Notes: generated by a model from the sequence alone, not told the origin. A DNA stretch of 64,000 bases from Synergistetes bacterium ADurb.Bin155 (GCA_002070395.1 MWDE01000002.1:62001-126000), one strand, 5' to 3'; shown: positions 7,074-15,708, counted from the first letter of the stretch. Translations and numbers: made by a program.

Positions 7074-9536
7074 ATGGAAAAATGGTATATCCCCTTGAAC
7101 CGCCAGGAACCACGGTCCCCGACTTACTCTAAAAAATTGGCGATGGCGGCCTGCGGACTCGTCGTTTCTCTTGTTCTTTGCGACCTTGCCTCAACAACCG
7201 GGTTCGCCGCCTCCGTCCTTTCCTTCAGGGCCGGCCTTCAGCCCGGGGGGGCGAGGTTGGTCATAGACCTGGACGAACCCGCAGAATACACAGTAACTAC
7301 TGACGCTTCGACGATCCTGTTGCATATTGATGCAATGTCCACGGCGCCGGCCTCGGGGCGCTTCCCCGATAACACCGCCGCCGAGGCTTTCACTTCGAAA
7401 CCTGCCGAGGGGCGCACCTCTCTGGAGGTTCGCCTCAAGTCGCCCTCTGTCACGGTCAGGCACTTTACCGTTCCCATGCCGGATAGGGTTGTGCTGGATC
7501 TATTTCCCTCCCCTCGATCGGGGGGATCGGGTGACGCGAGGCCACAGGTCCAGGCTCTCCACGGGTTGATACCTTCCCAGCCGATCGGAGGCCGCGGAAA
7601 GGGTTATAGAGAACTGCGCCTCTTGCCGGAGGTGCTTCTGCTTGAGAAGGGCCTCGCTGTTAAAACCTTTCCCTTTGATCTGCCGGACACGAAAAGCATC
7701 GTCGGTGGCGGTTCTTTCAGGCCTGTGCTTCGTTTCCACGGACCCTTGAGGCAGGACCGGGCCAGGGTGACTTTTATCCTGAACGGCGTTCCTCTCAAGG
7801 AGATCGTTCTTGACAGCACGGTCGCCGGAAAGCAGGTGACAGATATCGACCTGCCTGCGTCGCTTTTGCGCCCCGGGAAAAACGAGATGACCCTGGCCGC
7901 TATAACCGATCCGAAGAACGGGATCAAGGATGGTGAAGGGACCCTCGCCTTTCTAGACGGCAGTATCTTGCGCCTGGACTATCTGGACGCCTCTGACTTC
8001 AGCCTGGGAGACATGGCGGCCTTCCTTGAAGGAGGACCGCCTTTCCCGGACCGGGACCTGGTAGTGGTCATACCGGATGAGCCGGAGCCGGAAGAGGCCC
8101 AGGCGGCGATGGAACTCTTATTGCAATGGAATGGTGGATCTCCTAGCGGCACGGCATCCGGCAGGGTGCTGTCAGTGCGCTCAGTCACCCCGAGGATAGC
8201 GGACTCTTCCCACATGATCTACCTCGGGCGAAGTCGCTCTTTTCCCCGCTCGGTCCTCAAGGCTTTCCACTGGGAACCTCCTTCGCAGGAGAGCAGTTTC
8301 CTGTCATGCTTCGTGAACAACTACGGGAGGCTCAGACTCCTGATCACCTCGGAGACGGCCGAGGGGATCCTTGGCGGCGCCACCTCCCTGCTGGACCGCG
8401 GGCTTCGTAGTAGTTTGAACGCCAGGAGGATGTACGTATCCCCAATGAAGGTACTTCCGAAACCAGGTGGTGGGTCACGGAAGGACCAGGTCACTTTCAA
8501 GGACCTGACCGGCGGGGACCTGGTTTTCAGCGGTCCGGGGAAGTCATCCCGCCTGATCGAGATCATGGTTCCTCCCGGAGACCTGGTTGGAAGCCGGGCG
8601 GAGGTTTTGCTGTCCTTCCGCTCCTCTCCCCTCATTGACGGTGACCGATCCACCCTGACCCTCTTTCTCAACGGGACATCGGTCGCCTCGGTCAACTTGG
8701 GCAAGTCCAGGATAGGGAAGGATCAGTTGACAACGAGGATTTCCAAGGTGCTCCACGGGGCTAGCGTCCTAGCCGTGGAGATAGAGGCCTACCTTGTGCC
8801 GTTCCCGGGAGGGGAAGAAGTGCCCGGAGAGGCCTGCTGGATGATGGTGGACGGCTCATCCCATGTCCGGGTTCCCCTGGCGGACAAGCGGCCGCCGGCT
8901 CTTCTGGAGTACCTGCCCTTCTTGATGGGCGACAGGGAGGTCACCCTATTCATTGGCCCCGACCCGGGAGACGGTTTGCTATCGGCCTTGGCCGCTCTTC
9001 TTTCGGAGTGGCGGCGGATCTCAGGTGTCGATATCAAGATCACCGTAAAGCCGCTGTCGGCACTGCGTTGGGATAACCTGACCGGTGACGCCGTTATCGC
9101 CGGCAGCCTCGATGAGTTGTTCCTCCAGGGGGTCCTCCTGGCTGCGGCACGACAGGGCGGCGAGGTCGTCATTACTGGTGGGAAGAAGGGTGATCCCGCT
9201 TTCGACGTGGACAGAGATGCCTTTTTCCAACTCCTTCATCGGAAGGGCGCTTCTTCCGTCCTGGTGGTAGGCTGGCCGGCGGAGGGCTTTGATGAGTCCT
9301 TCCCCGGTGAGATCTTGCGGTCGGGAAAGCTGAGGGGCGATGCCTGTGTTATGTCGAGCAAGGGAGAAACCACGCCCCTTTACATCGCGCCTCATAAAAA
9401 GCGCGTCGGCCTGTTCTCTTCGGACCTTTCGGGTGGGTCCGGGGGCCGTGTTCTACTTGGGGCTGCCGCCTTGGGCTTGTCCTTGGCCCTGCTGTGGGTA
9501 CTTGTATTCCTGGGCCGGGGAAGGATAGGTCGATGA
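7074..9536 (+). CDS. Large exported AMIN/BcsB-like protein with C-terminal anchor
   Basis: This 820-residue protein has a long N-terminal region with a signal segment (MAACGLVVSLVLC from residue 24). An AMIN-like domain (~46-145) follows: SFRAGLQPGGARLVIDLDEP, ending MPDRVVLDLFPSP. Then come two copies of a BcsB-like module, each a beta-sandwich with a VTFILNGVPLKEI or LTLFLNGTSVASV strand pair followed by an alpha/beta half. The end is one transmembrane helix (GAAALGLSLALLWVLVFLG) and a basic tail. BcsB binds glucan chains beside the cellulose synthase BcsA. No glycosyltransferase gene lies nearby, so the role is unknown; cell-envelope polysaccharide or peptidoglycan binding is inferred. It overlaps tadA by 4 bases. 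Confidence 0.6.
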   Translation: MEKWYIPLNRQEPRSPTYSKKLAMAACGLVVSLVLCDLASTTGFAASVLSFRAGLQPGGARLVIDLDEPAEYTVTTDASTILLHIDAMSTAPASGRFPDNTAAEAFTSKPAEGRTSLEVRLKSPSVTVRHFTVPMPDRVVLDLFPSPRSGGSGDARPQVQALHGLIPSQPIGGRGKGYRELRLLPEVLLLEKGLAVKTFPFDLPDTKSIVGGGSFRPVLRFHGPLRQDRARVTFILNGVPLKEIVLDSTVAGKQVTDIDLPASLLRPGKNEMTLAAITDPKNGIKDGEGTLAFLDGSILRLDYLDASDFSLGDMAAFLEGGPPFPDRDLVVVIPDEPEPEEAQAAMELLLQWNGGSPSGTASGRVLSVRSVTPRIADSSHMIYLGRSRSFPRSVLKAFHWEPPSQESSFLSCFVNNYGRLRLLITSETAEGILGGATSLLDRGLRSSLNARRMYVSPMKVLPKPGGGSRKDQVTFKDLTGGDLVFSGPGKSSRLIEIMVPPGDLVGSRAEVLLSFRSSPLIDGDRSTLTLFLNGTSVASVNLGKSRIGKDQLTTRISKVLHGASVLAVEIEAYLVPFPGGEEVPGEACWMMVDGSSHVRVPLADKRPPALLEYLPFLMGDREVTLFIGPDPGDGLLSALAALLSEWRRISGVDIKITVKPLSALRWDNLTGDAVIAGSLDELFLQGVLLAAARQGGEVVITGGKKGDPAFDVDRDAFFQLLHRKGASSVLVVGWPAEGFDESFPGEILRSGKLRGDACVMSSKGETTPLYIAPHKKRVGLFSSDLSGGSGGRVLLGAAALGLSLALLWVLVFLGRGRIGR

Positions 9537-10006
9537 AAGGCCCGAGTCCGGCGTTCATGAAGGAACATGAAGCTTTCATGAGGATCGCCATCGAGGAAGC
9601 GCGCAAGGGGTATTCCCAAGGGGAAGTGCCGGTAGGCGCCGTCGTGGTTATTGAAGGTTCGGTGAAAGGCAGGGGACATAACCGGAGGGATAACCTGAAG
9701 GACCCTACGGCCCATGCCGAAATAACGGCCCTTCGGGAGGCCGCCGAGCACCTTGGGAGCTGGCGCCTCGAAGACGCAACCCTCTATTCGACCCTGGAGC
9801 CCTGCCCGATGTGCGCGGCGGCCGCTGTCCTTTCCAGGGTCGGGCGTATCGTTTTTGGCGCGGAGGATCTCCGTTGGGGCGCCTGCGGGACGCTTTACGA
9901 TATTCCAAGGGACTCCAGGCTCAATCATCGGTGCGAGGTGACGGGTGGCGTTCTCGCTGAAGAATGTGCTAAAATGCTCCGGGAGTTCTTTCTGGCCCTC
10001 CGCTGA
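9533..10006 (+). CDS. tadA: tRNA-specific adenosine deaminase
   Basis: TadA converts A34 to inosine in the anticodon wobble position, chiefly in tRNA-Arg(ACG). The 157-residue protein has the zinc and catalytic motifs HAEITALREA (~60) and PCPMCAAAAV (~90), plus a VPVGAVVV start region. The ATG at 9533 overlaps the previous stop (ATGA), and a GGATAGG-like site lies just upstream. An in-frame ATG 24 bases later is possible. tRNA genes follow directly, in the same direction. Confidence 0.95.
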   Translation: MKGPSPAFMKEHEAFMRIAIEEARKGYSQGEVPVGAVVVIEGSVKGRGHNRRDNLKDPTAHAEITALREAAEHLGSWRLEDATLYSTLEPCPMCAAAAVLSRVGRIVFGAEDLRWGACGTLYDIPRDSRLNHRCEVTGGVLAEECAKMLREFFLALR

Positions 10007-10024
10007 AGGCGAAGGAAGAAGGGT

Positions 10025-10117
10025 GGAGAGGTGGCCGAGTGGTCGAAGGCGGGCGACTCGAAATCGTCTAGGCGGTGATGAGCCGTCTCGTGGGTTCAAA
10101 TCCCACTCTCTCCGCCA
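10025..10117 (+). tRNA. tRNA-Ser(CGA)
   Basis: A 93-base type II tRNA with GGAGAGG acceptor, long variable arm, T arm GTGGG-TTCAAAT-CCCAC and encoded CCA. The anticodon loop reads CT-CGA-AA, so it decodes UCG. Confidence 0.95.
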
Positions 10118-10138
10118 AAAATAACAGTGCGATGGAAT

Positions 10139-10226
10139 GGAGAAGTGGCCGAGTGGTCGAAGGCGGGCGCTTGGAGAGCGTCTGGGCGGCGACGTCCCGG
10201 GGGTTCGAATCCCTCCTTCTCCGCCA
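10139..10226 (+). tRNA. tRNA-Ser(GGA)
   Basis: An 88-base type II tRNA 21 bases after the first, with GGAGAAG acceptor, long variable arm and encoded CCA. The anticodon loop reads TT-GGA-GA, decoding UCC and UCU. The D arm is nearly identical to that of its neighbour, suggesting tandem duplication. Confidence 0.95.
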
Positions 10227-10235
10227 GAAGCTTCA

Positions 10236-10264
10236 GGGCCCCGTCAGCGGGGCCCTTGTTTTTG
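10236..10264 (+). terminator. Terminator after the tRNA-Ser pair
   Basis: GGGCCCCG (10236-10243), loop TCAG, CGGGGCCC (10248-10255), then a T-rich tail TTGTTTTTG. Confidence 0.85.
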
Positions 10265-10372
10265 TAAAGCCTTCCCCCCGGGAGAAACGGGTCCCTTGGG
10301 CCTGGAAGGCAACTTGGGCTTGCAGAAGGGCTGCCCAAAACCGCCGGTGATATACTGGATTTCAGTGAAAGA

Positions 10373-10492
10373 TCCTCTGCAGGGGTTCCAGCCCTGTGCG
10401 ACGGAAGACCGTAAAACCCCGCCAGGCCCGGAAGGGAGCAACGGTATACGATCAGCCGGGTGCCGCAGGCAAACTGGATCCCCTGCAGGGGA
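10373..10492 (+). ncRNA. ffs: Signal recognition particle RNA (4.5S, small bacterial type)
   Basis: The conserved Ffh-binding domain is present: GCCAGGCCCGGAAGGGAGCA with a GGAA tetraloop (10421-10440), and the opposite strand ATCAGCCGGGTGCCG (10450-10465). The two ends pair over about 19 bases (TCCTCTGCAGGGGTTCCAG at 10373 with CTGGATCCCCTGCAGGGGA at 10474). The length of about 120 nt fits the small type without an Alu domain. A TATACT at 10351-10356 is a likely -10 box. Confidence 0.9.
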
Positions 10493-10516
10493 CCGTTTCA
10501 ACCCGGAGGTCGAGGG

Positions 10517-10987
10517 ATGGAGGAAGACGAAGTTTTCAGCGGGTGCATCGAGCCGGCCCATGAGTGGGAAGAGGGCGCTGAAGTGGTTTTACAGCCCGTC
10601 TACATGATCCCCGTAGAGGTGTTCAGGACGGGGTTCTTCTCCAGGCCGACCTACAGGACCGTGACAGTCGTCGTGGATGCTTCCGGAGGGAGAGTTCATA
10701 TTACCCGGGGGGCGTCCTTACCCCGGGTAATGGAAACGGAACCCGAAGGGTTAAGGCTTCCCGTGAACCTCTCCCGCAGGAGAGCGATGATGATCGCCGA
10801 GGGGGCCGCTGTGACCGAGGGAAGGGAAGGTTGGAGGTCCCTCGCGGGGTCATGCCATGTTCTGGCACGGGAGGAGAAGGCCCTTGCCTGCTGGAAAGCA
10901 TGGATCCGATCCGCCAGCTTTCTTATCGATTCGACCAGCGGGAAGAAGGTCACCCTCGGAGAAATGCTTGGCTTGTTGCTGCCCTAG
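10517..10987 (+). CDS. Hypothetical protein, 156 aa
   Basis: No family was recognised. ATG 10517 has CGGAGGT 7-13 bases upstream and lies 25 bases after the SRP RNA. The sequence starts acidic (MEEDEVFSGCIEPAHEWEEG), then has regular beta-rich stretches (AEVVLQPVYMIPVEVF, YRTVTVVVDASGGRVHI) and two Trp-rich segments near the C-terminus (REGWRSLAG, ACWKAWIRSA). No signal peptide or membrane helix is seen, so it is probably cytoplasmic. It is convergent with the CsoR-family gene and ends 12 bases from it. Confidence 0.7.
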   Translation: MEEDEVFSGCIEPAHEWEEGAEVVLQPVYMIPVEVFRTGFFSRPTYRTVTVVVDASGGRVHITRGASLPRVMETEPEGLRLPVNLSRRRAMMIAEGAAVTEGREGWRSLAGSCHVLAREEKALACWKAWIRSASFLIDSTSGKKVTLGEMLGLLLP

Positions 10988-10999
10988 GCGAAGTAACCT

Positions 11000-11311
11000 T
11001 CAGGACCCCTCAATTGTTTCACCGGTGATCGGGGCTATGTCGATCAGTGTGGAAATGAGCCTTTCCAGTTCGTCCATGTCGGGGGTGCCGGACTCGGCGA
11101 GGCACTTCCTGACGTAGCCCTTGAGTATCTCGATGCAGGCGTTCTGCATGGCCTTCCTAGCGGCGGATAGCTGCAGCAGGATCTCTTGGCAGGACTTTTC
11201 GTTAATGATCATCCTCTGTATCCCGCGAAGCTGGCCCTCGACCCTCTTTAACCTGTTCAGCATGGCTTTTTGCTGGGGGGGCATGTTGTCGATCCTTTCA
11301 ATCAGTGACAT
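11000..11311 (-). CDS. CsoR/CstR-family (DUF156) transcriptional repressor
   Basis: A 103-residue all-helical repressor of the CsoR/RcnR/FrmR/CstR family, with the MLNRLKRVEGQLRGIQRMI helix at 17-35. The sensing cysteines are at C41 (EKSCQEI) and C70 (VRKCL), the same 29-residue spacing as C36/C65 of CsoR. The His expected four residues before the second Cys is Tyr66. That excludes a standard Cu(I) site and resembles the Cys-only arrangement of the persulfide sensor CstR. The ATG at 11311 has a GAAAGGGG site upstream; an in-frame upstream extension has no such site. It is divergent from rpsB across 225 bases, with no obvious target gene beside it. Confidence 0.88.
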   Translation of the reverse strand: MSLIERIDNMPPQQKAMLNRLKRVEGQLRGIQRMIINEKSCQEILLQLSAARKAMQNACIEILKGYVRKCLAESGTPDMDELERLISTLIDIAPITGETIEGS

Positions 11312-11385
11312 GAATTTCTTCCCCTTTCTCCGCCGCTTTTTTGGACAACAAGTAGACCTGACGGGTATATGGTATTCCACAAATT

Positions 11386-11416
11386 GTTGTCGGTCAATCG
11401 ACAACTGTGATATACT
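11386..11416 (+). promoter_or_regulatory. rpsB promoter with embedded inverted repeat
   Basis: TTGTCG (11387-11392), an 18-base spacer and TATACT (11411-11416) form a promoter toward rpsB. A perfect 7-base inverted repeat, GTTGTCG-N6-CGACAAC, spans the -35 and the spacer (11386-11405) and looks like an operator. The ~120-base leader to rpsB could also carry S2 autoregulation. Confidence 0.6.
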
Positions 11417-11536
11417 CCCCGTTAGCCCTTATCACGCACGCGAACGGGACGGAAACGGTGGTGTCCGCAGGCATGCGGGTCCCGTCTTTCGGATGACCGG
11501 CGCGGAGGGAAAACCAAAACCAGGGAGGCGGAAAAG

Positions 11537-12388
11537 TTGGCAGTGGTAAGCATGAAGCAACTGCTGGAATGCGGGGTGCACTTCGGACACCAGACAAGGC
11601 GCTGGAACCCCAAGATGAAGCCTTATATTTTCACAGAAAGGAACGGCGTCTACATTGTGGACCTTCAAAAGACCGTTAAGGGTCTCGAAAAGGCCTATGA
11701 TTTCCTCCGGGAGGTTTCAAAGAGCGGGGGGAGCGTTCTCTTTGTAGGGACCAAGAAGCAGGCCCAGGAGACCGTAAGGGAGGAGGCTCTCCGCTGCGGG
11801 CAGTACTACATAAACCACCGTTGGCTCGGCGGCCTCCTAACCAACTTTCAAACGATCAAGAAAAGAGTCACCCGCATGGTGGAGCTTGGTTCCCCCGAAT
11901 TCCTGGAGGGATCGACCAAGTGGACCAAGAAAGAGATCGCCGGCTTTGAAAAGGAACGGGCGAAACTTGAAAAGTTCCTGATTGGGATCAAGGAAATGCG
12001 CGATGTCCCCGATGCCCTTGTCGTTGTTGATCCCAAGAGGGAGGATATCGCGGTCCTCGAGGCCCGAAAGCTTGGCATCCCCATAACCGGGATAGTGGAC
12101 ACCAACTGTGATCCCGACCTGATCGATTACCCGATCCCCGGTAACGATGACGCCATTAGGGCCATCAAACTGATCGTAGGCCTCCTTGCCTCGGCCGTCA
12201 TCGAAGGGCGGCAGGGTGTCGACAACCTCGTCGAAGAGAGCGCCGAAGAACCGGGGCCTGTTGTGGAAGAGCCCGATGAGACGCCAAAGGAAGAGATCAG
12301 CGAACAGCTCGAGGAGACCTTTACCGCCGTGGAAGAAGTTATTGTCGACAAGGAGCTTCTCGAGAGAAAAGGTTGGAAGGAGGCCTAG
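11537..12388 (+). CDS. rpsB: 30S ribosomal protein S2
   Basis: S2 is a late-assembling small-subunit protein that helps S1 bind. The 283-residue product has the family start [19 protein letters not shown] and the [23 protein letters not shown] and DTNCDP motifs. Beyond about residue 225 comes an acidic Glu-rich tail ([16 protein letters not shown]), longer than in E. coli S2 (241 aa). The start is TTG at 11537, with GGAGG 10 bases upstream. It heads the rpsB-tsf-pyrH-frr cluster common to most bacteria; tsf begins 6 bases after the stop. Confidence 0.97.
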   Translation: MAVVSMKQLLECGVHFGHQTRRWNPKMKPYIFTERNGVYIVDLQKTVKGLEKAYDFLREVSKSGGSVLFVGTKKQAQETVREEALRCGQYYINHRWLGGLLTNFQTIKKRVTRMVELGSPEFLEGSTKWTKKEIAGFEKERAKLEKFLIGIKEMRDVPDALVVVDPKREDIAVLEARKLGIPITGIVDTNCDPDLIDYPIPGNDDAIRAIKLIVGLLASAVIEGRQGVDNLVEESAEEPGPVVEEPDETPKEEISEQLEETFTAVEEVIVDKELLERKGWKEA

Positions 12389-12394
12389 CTCGCC

Positions 12395-12988
12395 ATGTCA
12401 GTCGATCTAAACGCCGTGAAGGAACTGAGATATCGTTCAGGGGCGGGTGTCCTTGATTGCCGCAAGGCCCTGGAAGAGTGCGCCAACGATCTCGAGAAGG
12501 CGGTGGATTACCTCCGCGAAAAAGGCCTTGTCAAGGCCGCGAAGAAAGCGGGAAGGCCCGCCTCCGAGGGGCGCGTCTTCAGTTACATACACACCAACGG
12601 AAAGATCGGCACCCTGGTCGAGATCAACTGTGAGACCGATTTCGTCGCCAGGACCGATTTTTTCCAGGGACTAGGCAAGGAGATCGCGATGCAGATCGCC
12701 GCGGCCTCCCCGTCATACCTCACACCCGAGGATGTCCCTCAGGAGGATCTCGAAAGGGAGAAGGAGATCTATCGCCAGCAGGCTCTCGACGAGGGGAAAC
12801 CCGAACATATCCTTGACAAGATCGCCGAGGGACGTATCGCAAAGTTTTTTGAAGAGAGTTGCCTGATGGAGCAGAAGTACATCAGGGATCCCGAAAGGAA
12901 AGTCAAGGACCTGGTGGTCGAAGAGATAGCCAGGTTGGGCGAGAATATTGTAGTAAGGAGATTCGCCCGTTTTTCCATAGGGGAATAA
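12395..12988 (+). CDS. tsf: Elongation factor Ts, short form
   Basis: EF-Ts is the guanine-nucleotide exchange factor for EF-Tu. The 197-residue protein shows the N-terminal UBA-like module (VKELRYRSGAGVLDCRKALEE) and the GTLVEINCETDFVAR core signature. It is much shorter than the E. coli protein (283 aa), matching the short form of thermophiles and several deep-branching phyla that lack one subdomain. It ends with RRFARFSIGE and is followed by a terminator. Confidence 0.96.
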   Translation: MSVDLNAVKELRYRSGAGVLDCRKALEECANDLEKAVDYLREKGLVKAAKKAGRPASEGRVFSYIHTNGKIGTLVEINCETDFVARTDFFQGLGKEIAMQIAAASPSYLTPEDVPQEDLEREKEIYRQQALDEGKPEHILDKIAEGRIAKFFEESCLMEQKYIRDPERKVKDLVVEEIARLGENIVVRRFARFSIGE

Positions 12989-12995
12989 GGATCCA

Positions 12996-13026
12996 GGGCG
13001 GGGCGCGAAACCCCGCCCTTTTTTTT
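12996..13026 (+). terminator. Terminator after tsf
   Basis: GGGCGGGG (12996-13003), loop CGCGAAA, CCCCGCCC (13011-13018), then eight T. It lies between tsf and pyrH, so pyrH-frr are likely expressed partly by read-through. Confidence 0.92.
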
Positions 13027-13048
13027 CCCAAAGGGAGGTGTTCGCTCC

Positions 13049-13774
13049 ATGGCTTCGTATCACAGGGTACTCCTTAAACTTTCCGGGGAGGTACTGGCCG
13101 GCGATTCCACCTTCGGGCTGGATATGAAGGCCATCAGCAAGATCTGTGGCGAGATCGTTTCCCTGACGAAGAATGGCCTGGAGATAGCCATGGTGGTGGG
13201 CGGCGGCAATATATTCCGGGGCGCCCGGTCGGACGAAGAGTACCTGGACAGGGCGCAGGGTGATTACATGGGCATGTTAGCCACGGTAATAAATGCACTG
13301 GCCCTTCAGAGCGTGCTGGAGCGCCTTGGGGTCCCCACAAGGGTCCAGACGGCCATCGAGATGAGGGAACTGGCCGAACCCTTTATCCGGAGGAAAGCTC
13401 TCCGGCACCTCGAAAAGGGGAGGATAGTCATCTTCGCCGCCGGTACGGGCTCTCCCTTCTTTTCCTCCGACACCGCCGCGGCGCTCAGGGCGGCCGAGAT
13501 ATCTGCCGACTGCCTGTTGAAGGCCACTAAGGTCGATGGTATATATGATAAGGACCCGGCGGTCAACCCCGATGCGAGGCTGCTTCCCCGGGTCACCTAT
13601 GCCGAAGCGCTTCAGAAACAGCTTAAGATCATGGATGCGGCCGCTTTTTCGCTCTGTATGGAGAACCGGATCCCCATCCTGGTAGCAAACATCCTCAAGG
13701 AGGGAACACTCCGGGACATCCTGGTCCTTGGCAGAGAAGCCGGTACGGTCGTCCATTTCGAAAAGGAGTGTTGA
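13049..13774 (+). CDS. pyrH: Uridylate kinase (UMP kinase)
   Basis: PyrH phosphorylates UMP to UDP in pyrimidine synthesis and belongs to the amino-acid-kinase fold. The 241-residue protein has [14 protein letters not shown] at the start, the nucleotide-binding [30 protein letters not shown] near 130-150, and [13 protein letters not shown] near 160. The length equals that of E. coli PyrH. ATG 13049 has AAGGGAGG upstream. The SD of frr lies inside its last codons. Confidence 0.97.
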   Translation: MASYHRVLLKLSGEVLAGDSTFGLDMKAISKICGEIVSLTKNGLEIAMVVGGGNIFRGARSDEEYLDRAQGDYMGMLATVINALALQSVLERLGVPTRVQTAIEMRELAEPFIRRKALRHLEKGRIVIFAAGTGSPFFSSDTAAALRAAEISADCLLKATKVDGIYDKDPAVNPDARLLPRVTYAEALQKQLKIMDAAAFSLCMENRIPILVANILKEGTLRDILVLGREAGTVVHFEKEC

Positions 13775-13776
13775 AT

Positions 13777-14334
13777 ATGGCTGATCAAGAGATCAGGAAG
13801 ATGAAGGAAAGGATGGAAAAAGCCGTCGAGCATCTGAAAAAGGAACTCCTGGGCATCAGGACCGGGAGAGCCCACCCGGCCCTCGTGAGTGATATCAAGG
13901 TCGACTATTACGGTAATCCGACACCCATGTCCCAGGTGGGTTCCATTTCGACACCCGACGCGAGGCAGATACTCATAACCCTTTGGGACAAGAACGCAGT
14001 GAAAGCCGCGGAGAAGGCGATCCAGGCGTCGCCCTTGGGGATAAACCCATCGGTGGACGGCGAGAACATCAGGCTGGTCATCCCCGAGTTGACCGGCGAA
14101 AGGCGCGTTGAGCTCACCAAGCTCGTCAAGAAGTGCGCTGAGGATGCCAGGATCGCCGTTAGGAATCTGAGGCGTGAATCGAACGAAGTACTGAAGAAGA
14201 TGGAAAAGGACGGCAGTATAAGTGAGGATTCCATGCACGATCACCTGGATAAGATCCAGAAGGCCACCGACGATTTCGTGAAGAGGATAGACGTCATCGC
14301 CGCCGAAAAAGAGAAAGAAGTATTGGAAGACTGA
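13777..14334 (+). CDS. frr: Ribosome recycling factor
   Basis: RRF splits the post-termination ribosome together with EF-G. The 185-residue protein matches the usual length exactly and has the GIRTGRAHPALV signature, the NPTPMSQVGSIS domain II segment, and the C-terminal helix ending KRIDVIAAEKEKEVLED. ATG 13777 was chosen over the upstream GTG 13768 because AAAAGGAG (13761-13768) is 8 bases away. It starts 2 bases after the pyrH stop. Confidence 0.97.
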   Translation: MADQEIRKMKERMEKAVEHLKKELLGIRTGRAHPALVSDIKVDYYGNPTPMSQVGSISTPDARQILITLWDKNAVKAAEKAIQASPLGINPSVDGENIRLVIPELTGERRVELTKLVKKCAEDARIAVRNLRRESNEVLKKMEKDGSISEDSMHDHLDKIQKATDDFVKRIDVIAAEKEKEVLED

Positions 14335-14355
14335 CGTGATCTATTTTCAGCGAAG

Positions 14356-14388
14356 GGGGGCGTCCCTCGGGTGGGACGTCCCCTTGTT
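14356..14388. terminator. Terminator between frr and the convergent aminotransferase
   Basis: GGGGGCGTCCC (14356-14366) pairs with GGGACGTCCCC (14373-14383, one G-U pair), followed by TTGTT. It lies between convergent genes and could act in both directions, although the minus-strand tail is poor. Confidence 0.75.
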
Positions 14389-14389
14389 A

Positions 14390-15586
14390 CTATACTTCAA
14401 TTGACCCGAGGAATCTTTTCAACCTGGCCATCCCCTCCCGGATCTCAGCCTCGGAGTTGGCGTAACTCAGGCGGATATGCCCGGGGGCCAGGAAAGCAGT
14501 CCCCGGCACCGCCGCGACGTACTCCGTTTCAAGGAGAGCCTCGCAAAAGGTGGCATCATCCTCCAGTTTCTTCCCGTTAAAAAGTCCCCCAAGGGCCCCG
14601 GCGACGTTCAGGAATACATAGAAAGCCCCCTGGGGTTCACTGAAGGAGACCAGGGGCATCTCCTTAAGGAGGTCTGTAATGATTGCGCGCCGCCGGGCGA
14701 ACTCATCCCTCATCCTGACGACGTCCTCCTCGGCCCCTTTCAGAGCGCCCAGAGAGGCCCACTGTGCAATGGTGCAGGCGTTGGATGTGAGGTGTCCCTG
14801 AATAGCCCCGATCTTCGGTGACAGCCACTTTGGGGCGAGGGCGTAGCCTATCCTCCAGCCGGTCATGGCGAAGGCCTTGCTCACCCCATTGATCTGGATT
14901 GTGCGATCGGCGACCTCCGGGACCAACGTTGCGATGTTGAGATGAGTAGAATTTCCGTAGACGAGCCTTTCGTAGATCTCATCGTTGATGATCCATAGGT
15001 CGTGCTCCAGGGCTATTTCGGCGATCTCCCTCAGGGTTTCCTCGCCGTATACCGCTCCAGTCGGGTTGTTAGGCGTATTTATGAGCATACCCACCGTCCG
15101 GGGGGTTACCGCTTCAGCGACCTTGGAGGCAAGGGGTACATTCCCTGTCGTGACGGTATCGACGATGCTCGCTCTCCCATCCAAAAGCCGGATCTGTTCA
15201 ACGTAACTCACCCATGCCGGCGAAAAGACCAGTACTTCGTCCTCGGGGTCCACCAGGGAAGCCAGGGAGCCGTATATCAGTGGTTTCGCCCCCGGTCCAA
15301 TGATGACCTGGTCAGCCGGGTAATCCAATCCGAAGCGGTCCGAGTAGTAGGAAGCGACCGCCTCTCGGAGTTCGAGGATGCCATTGGACTGCGTGTAGTG
15401 CGTCTTTCCCTCTTTTATGGCACTCTCGGCGCAACTCGCCGCCGCCGCGGGGGAGTCGAAGTCGGGTTCGCCGGCGCCGAAGGAAATGACCGGTTTTCCT
15501 TCGTATTTAAGTGCTTTAGCCTTGTTCACGACCGCCAGGGTCGCCGACGGCTCCATCCTGGATGCTCTCACCGAGGTCTTCATCAT
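14390..15586 (-). CDS. Class I aminotransferase, aspartate-aminotransferase type
   Basis: A 398-residue PLP enzyme of fold type I. The motifs are SFGAGEPDFDSP near 35, INTPNNPTGAVY near 170, IINDEIYERLVY near 195, and the PLP-lysine motif GVSKAFAMTGWRIGY near 235. This matches subgroup I-gamma aspartate/prephenate aminotransferases (AspB-type), which move amino groups between aspartate or aromatic amino acids and 2-oxoacids. The exact substrate is not certain. Two adjacent ATG codons (15586 and 15583) could start it. It is a single gene, convergent with frr. Confidence 0.9.
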   Translation of the reverse strand: MMKTSVRASRMEPSATLAVVNKAKALKYEGKPVISFGAGEPDFDSPAAAASCAESAIKEGKTHYTQSNGILELREAVASYYSDRFGLDYPADQVIIGPGAKPLIYGSLASLVDPEDEVLVFSPAWVSYVEQIRLLDGRASIVDTVTTGNVPLASKVAEAVTPRTVGMLINTPNNPTGAVYGEETLREIAEIALEHDLWIINDEIYERLVYGNSTHLNIATLVPEVADRTIQINGVSKAFAMTGWRIGYALAPKWLSPKIGAIQGHLTSNACTIAQWASLGALKGAEEDVVRMRDEFARRRAIITDLLKEMPLVSFSEPQGAFYVFLNVAGALGGLFNGKKLEDDATFCEALLETEYVAAVPGTAFLAPGHIRLSYANSEAEIREGMARLKRFLGSIEV

Positions 15587-15708
15587 CTACCATCGCCGTT
15601 CCTTTCGTGATCAGGGGTGTAAATGCCTTTGGGTCATTATAGGGCAAGGAGAGAAGGATCGATACTATCATTAGATTAGGATGTCATAGGGATGAAGAGG
15701 TAGGATCA

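Noticed and set aside
10025-10226. The tRNA-Ser pair as a phage attachment site
   Set aside because: No integrase or repeated tRNA end was seen nearby; the pair looks like a simple tandem duplication.
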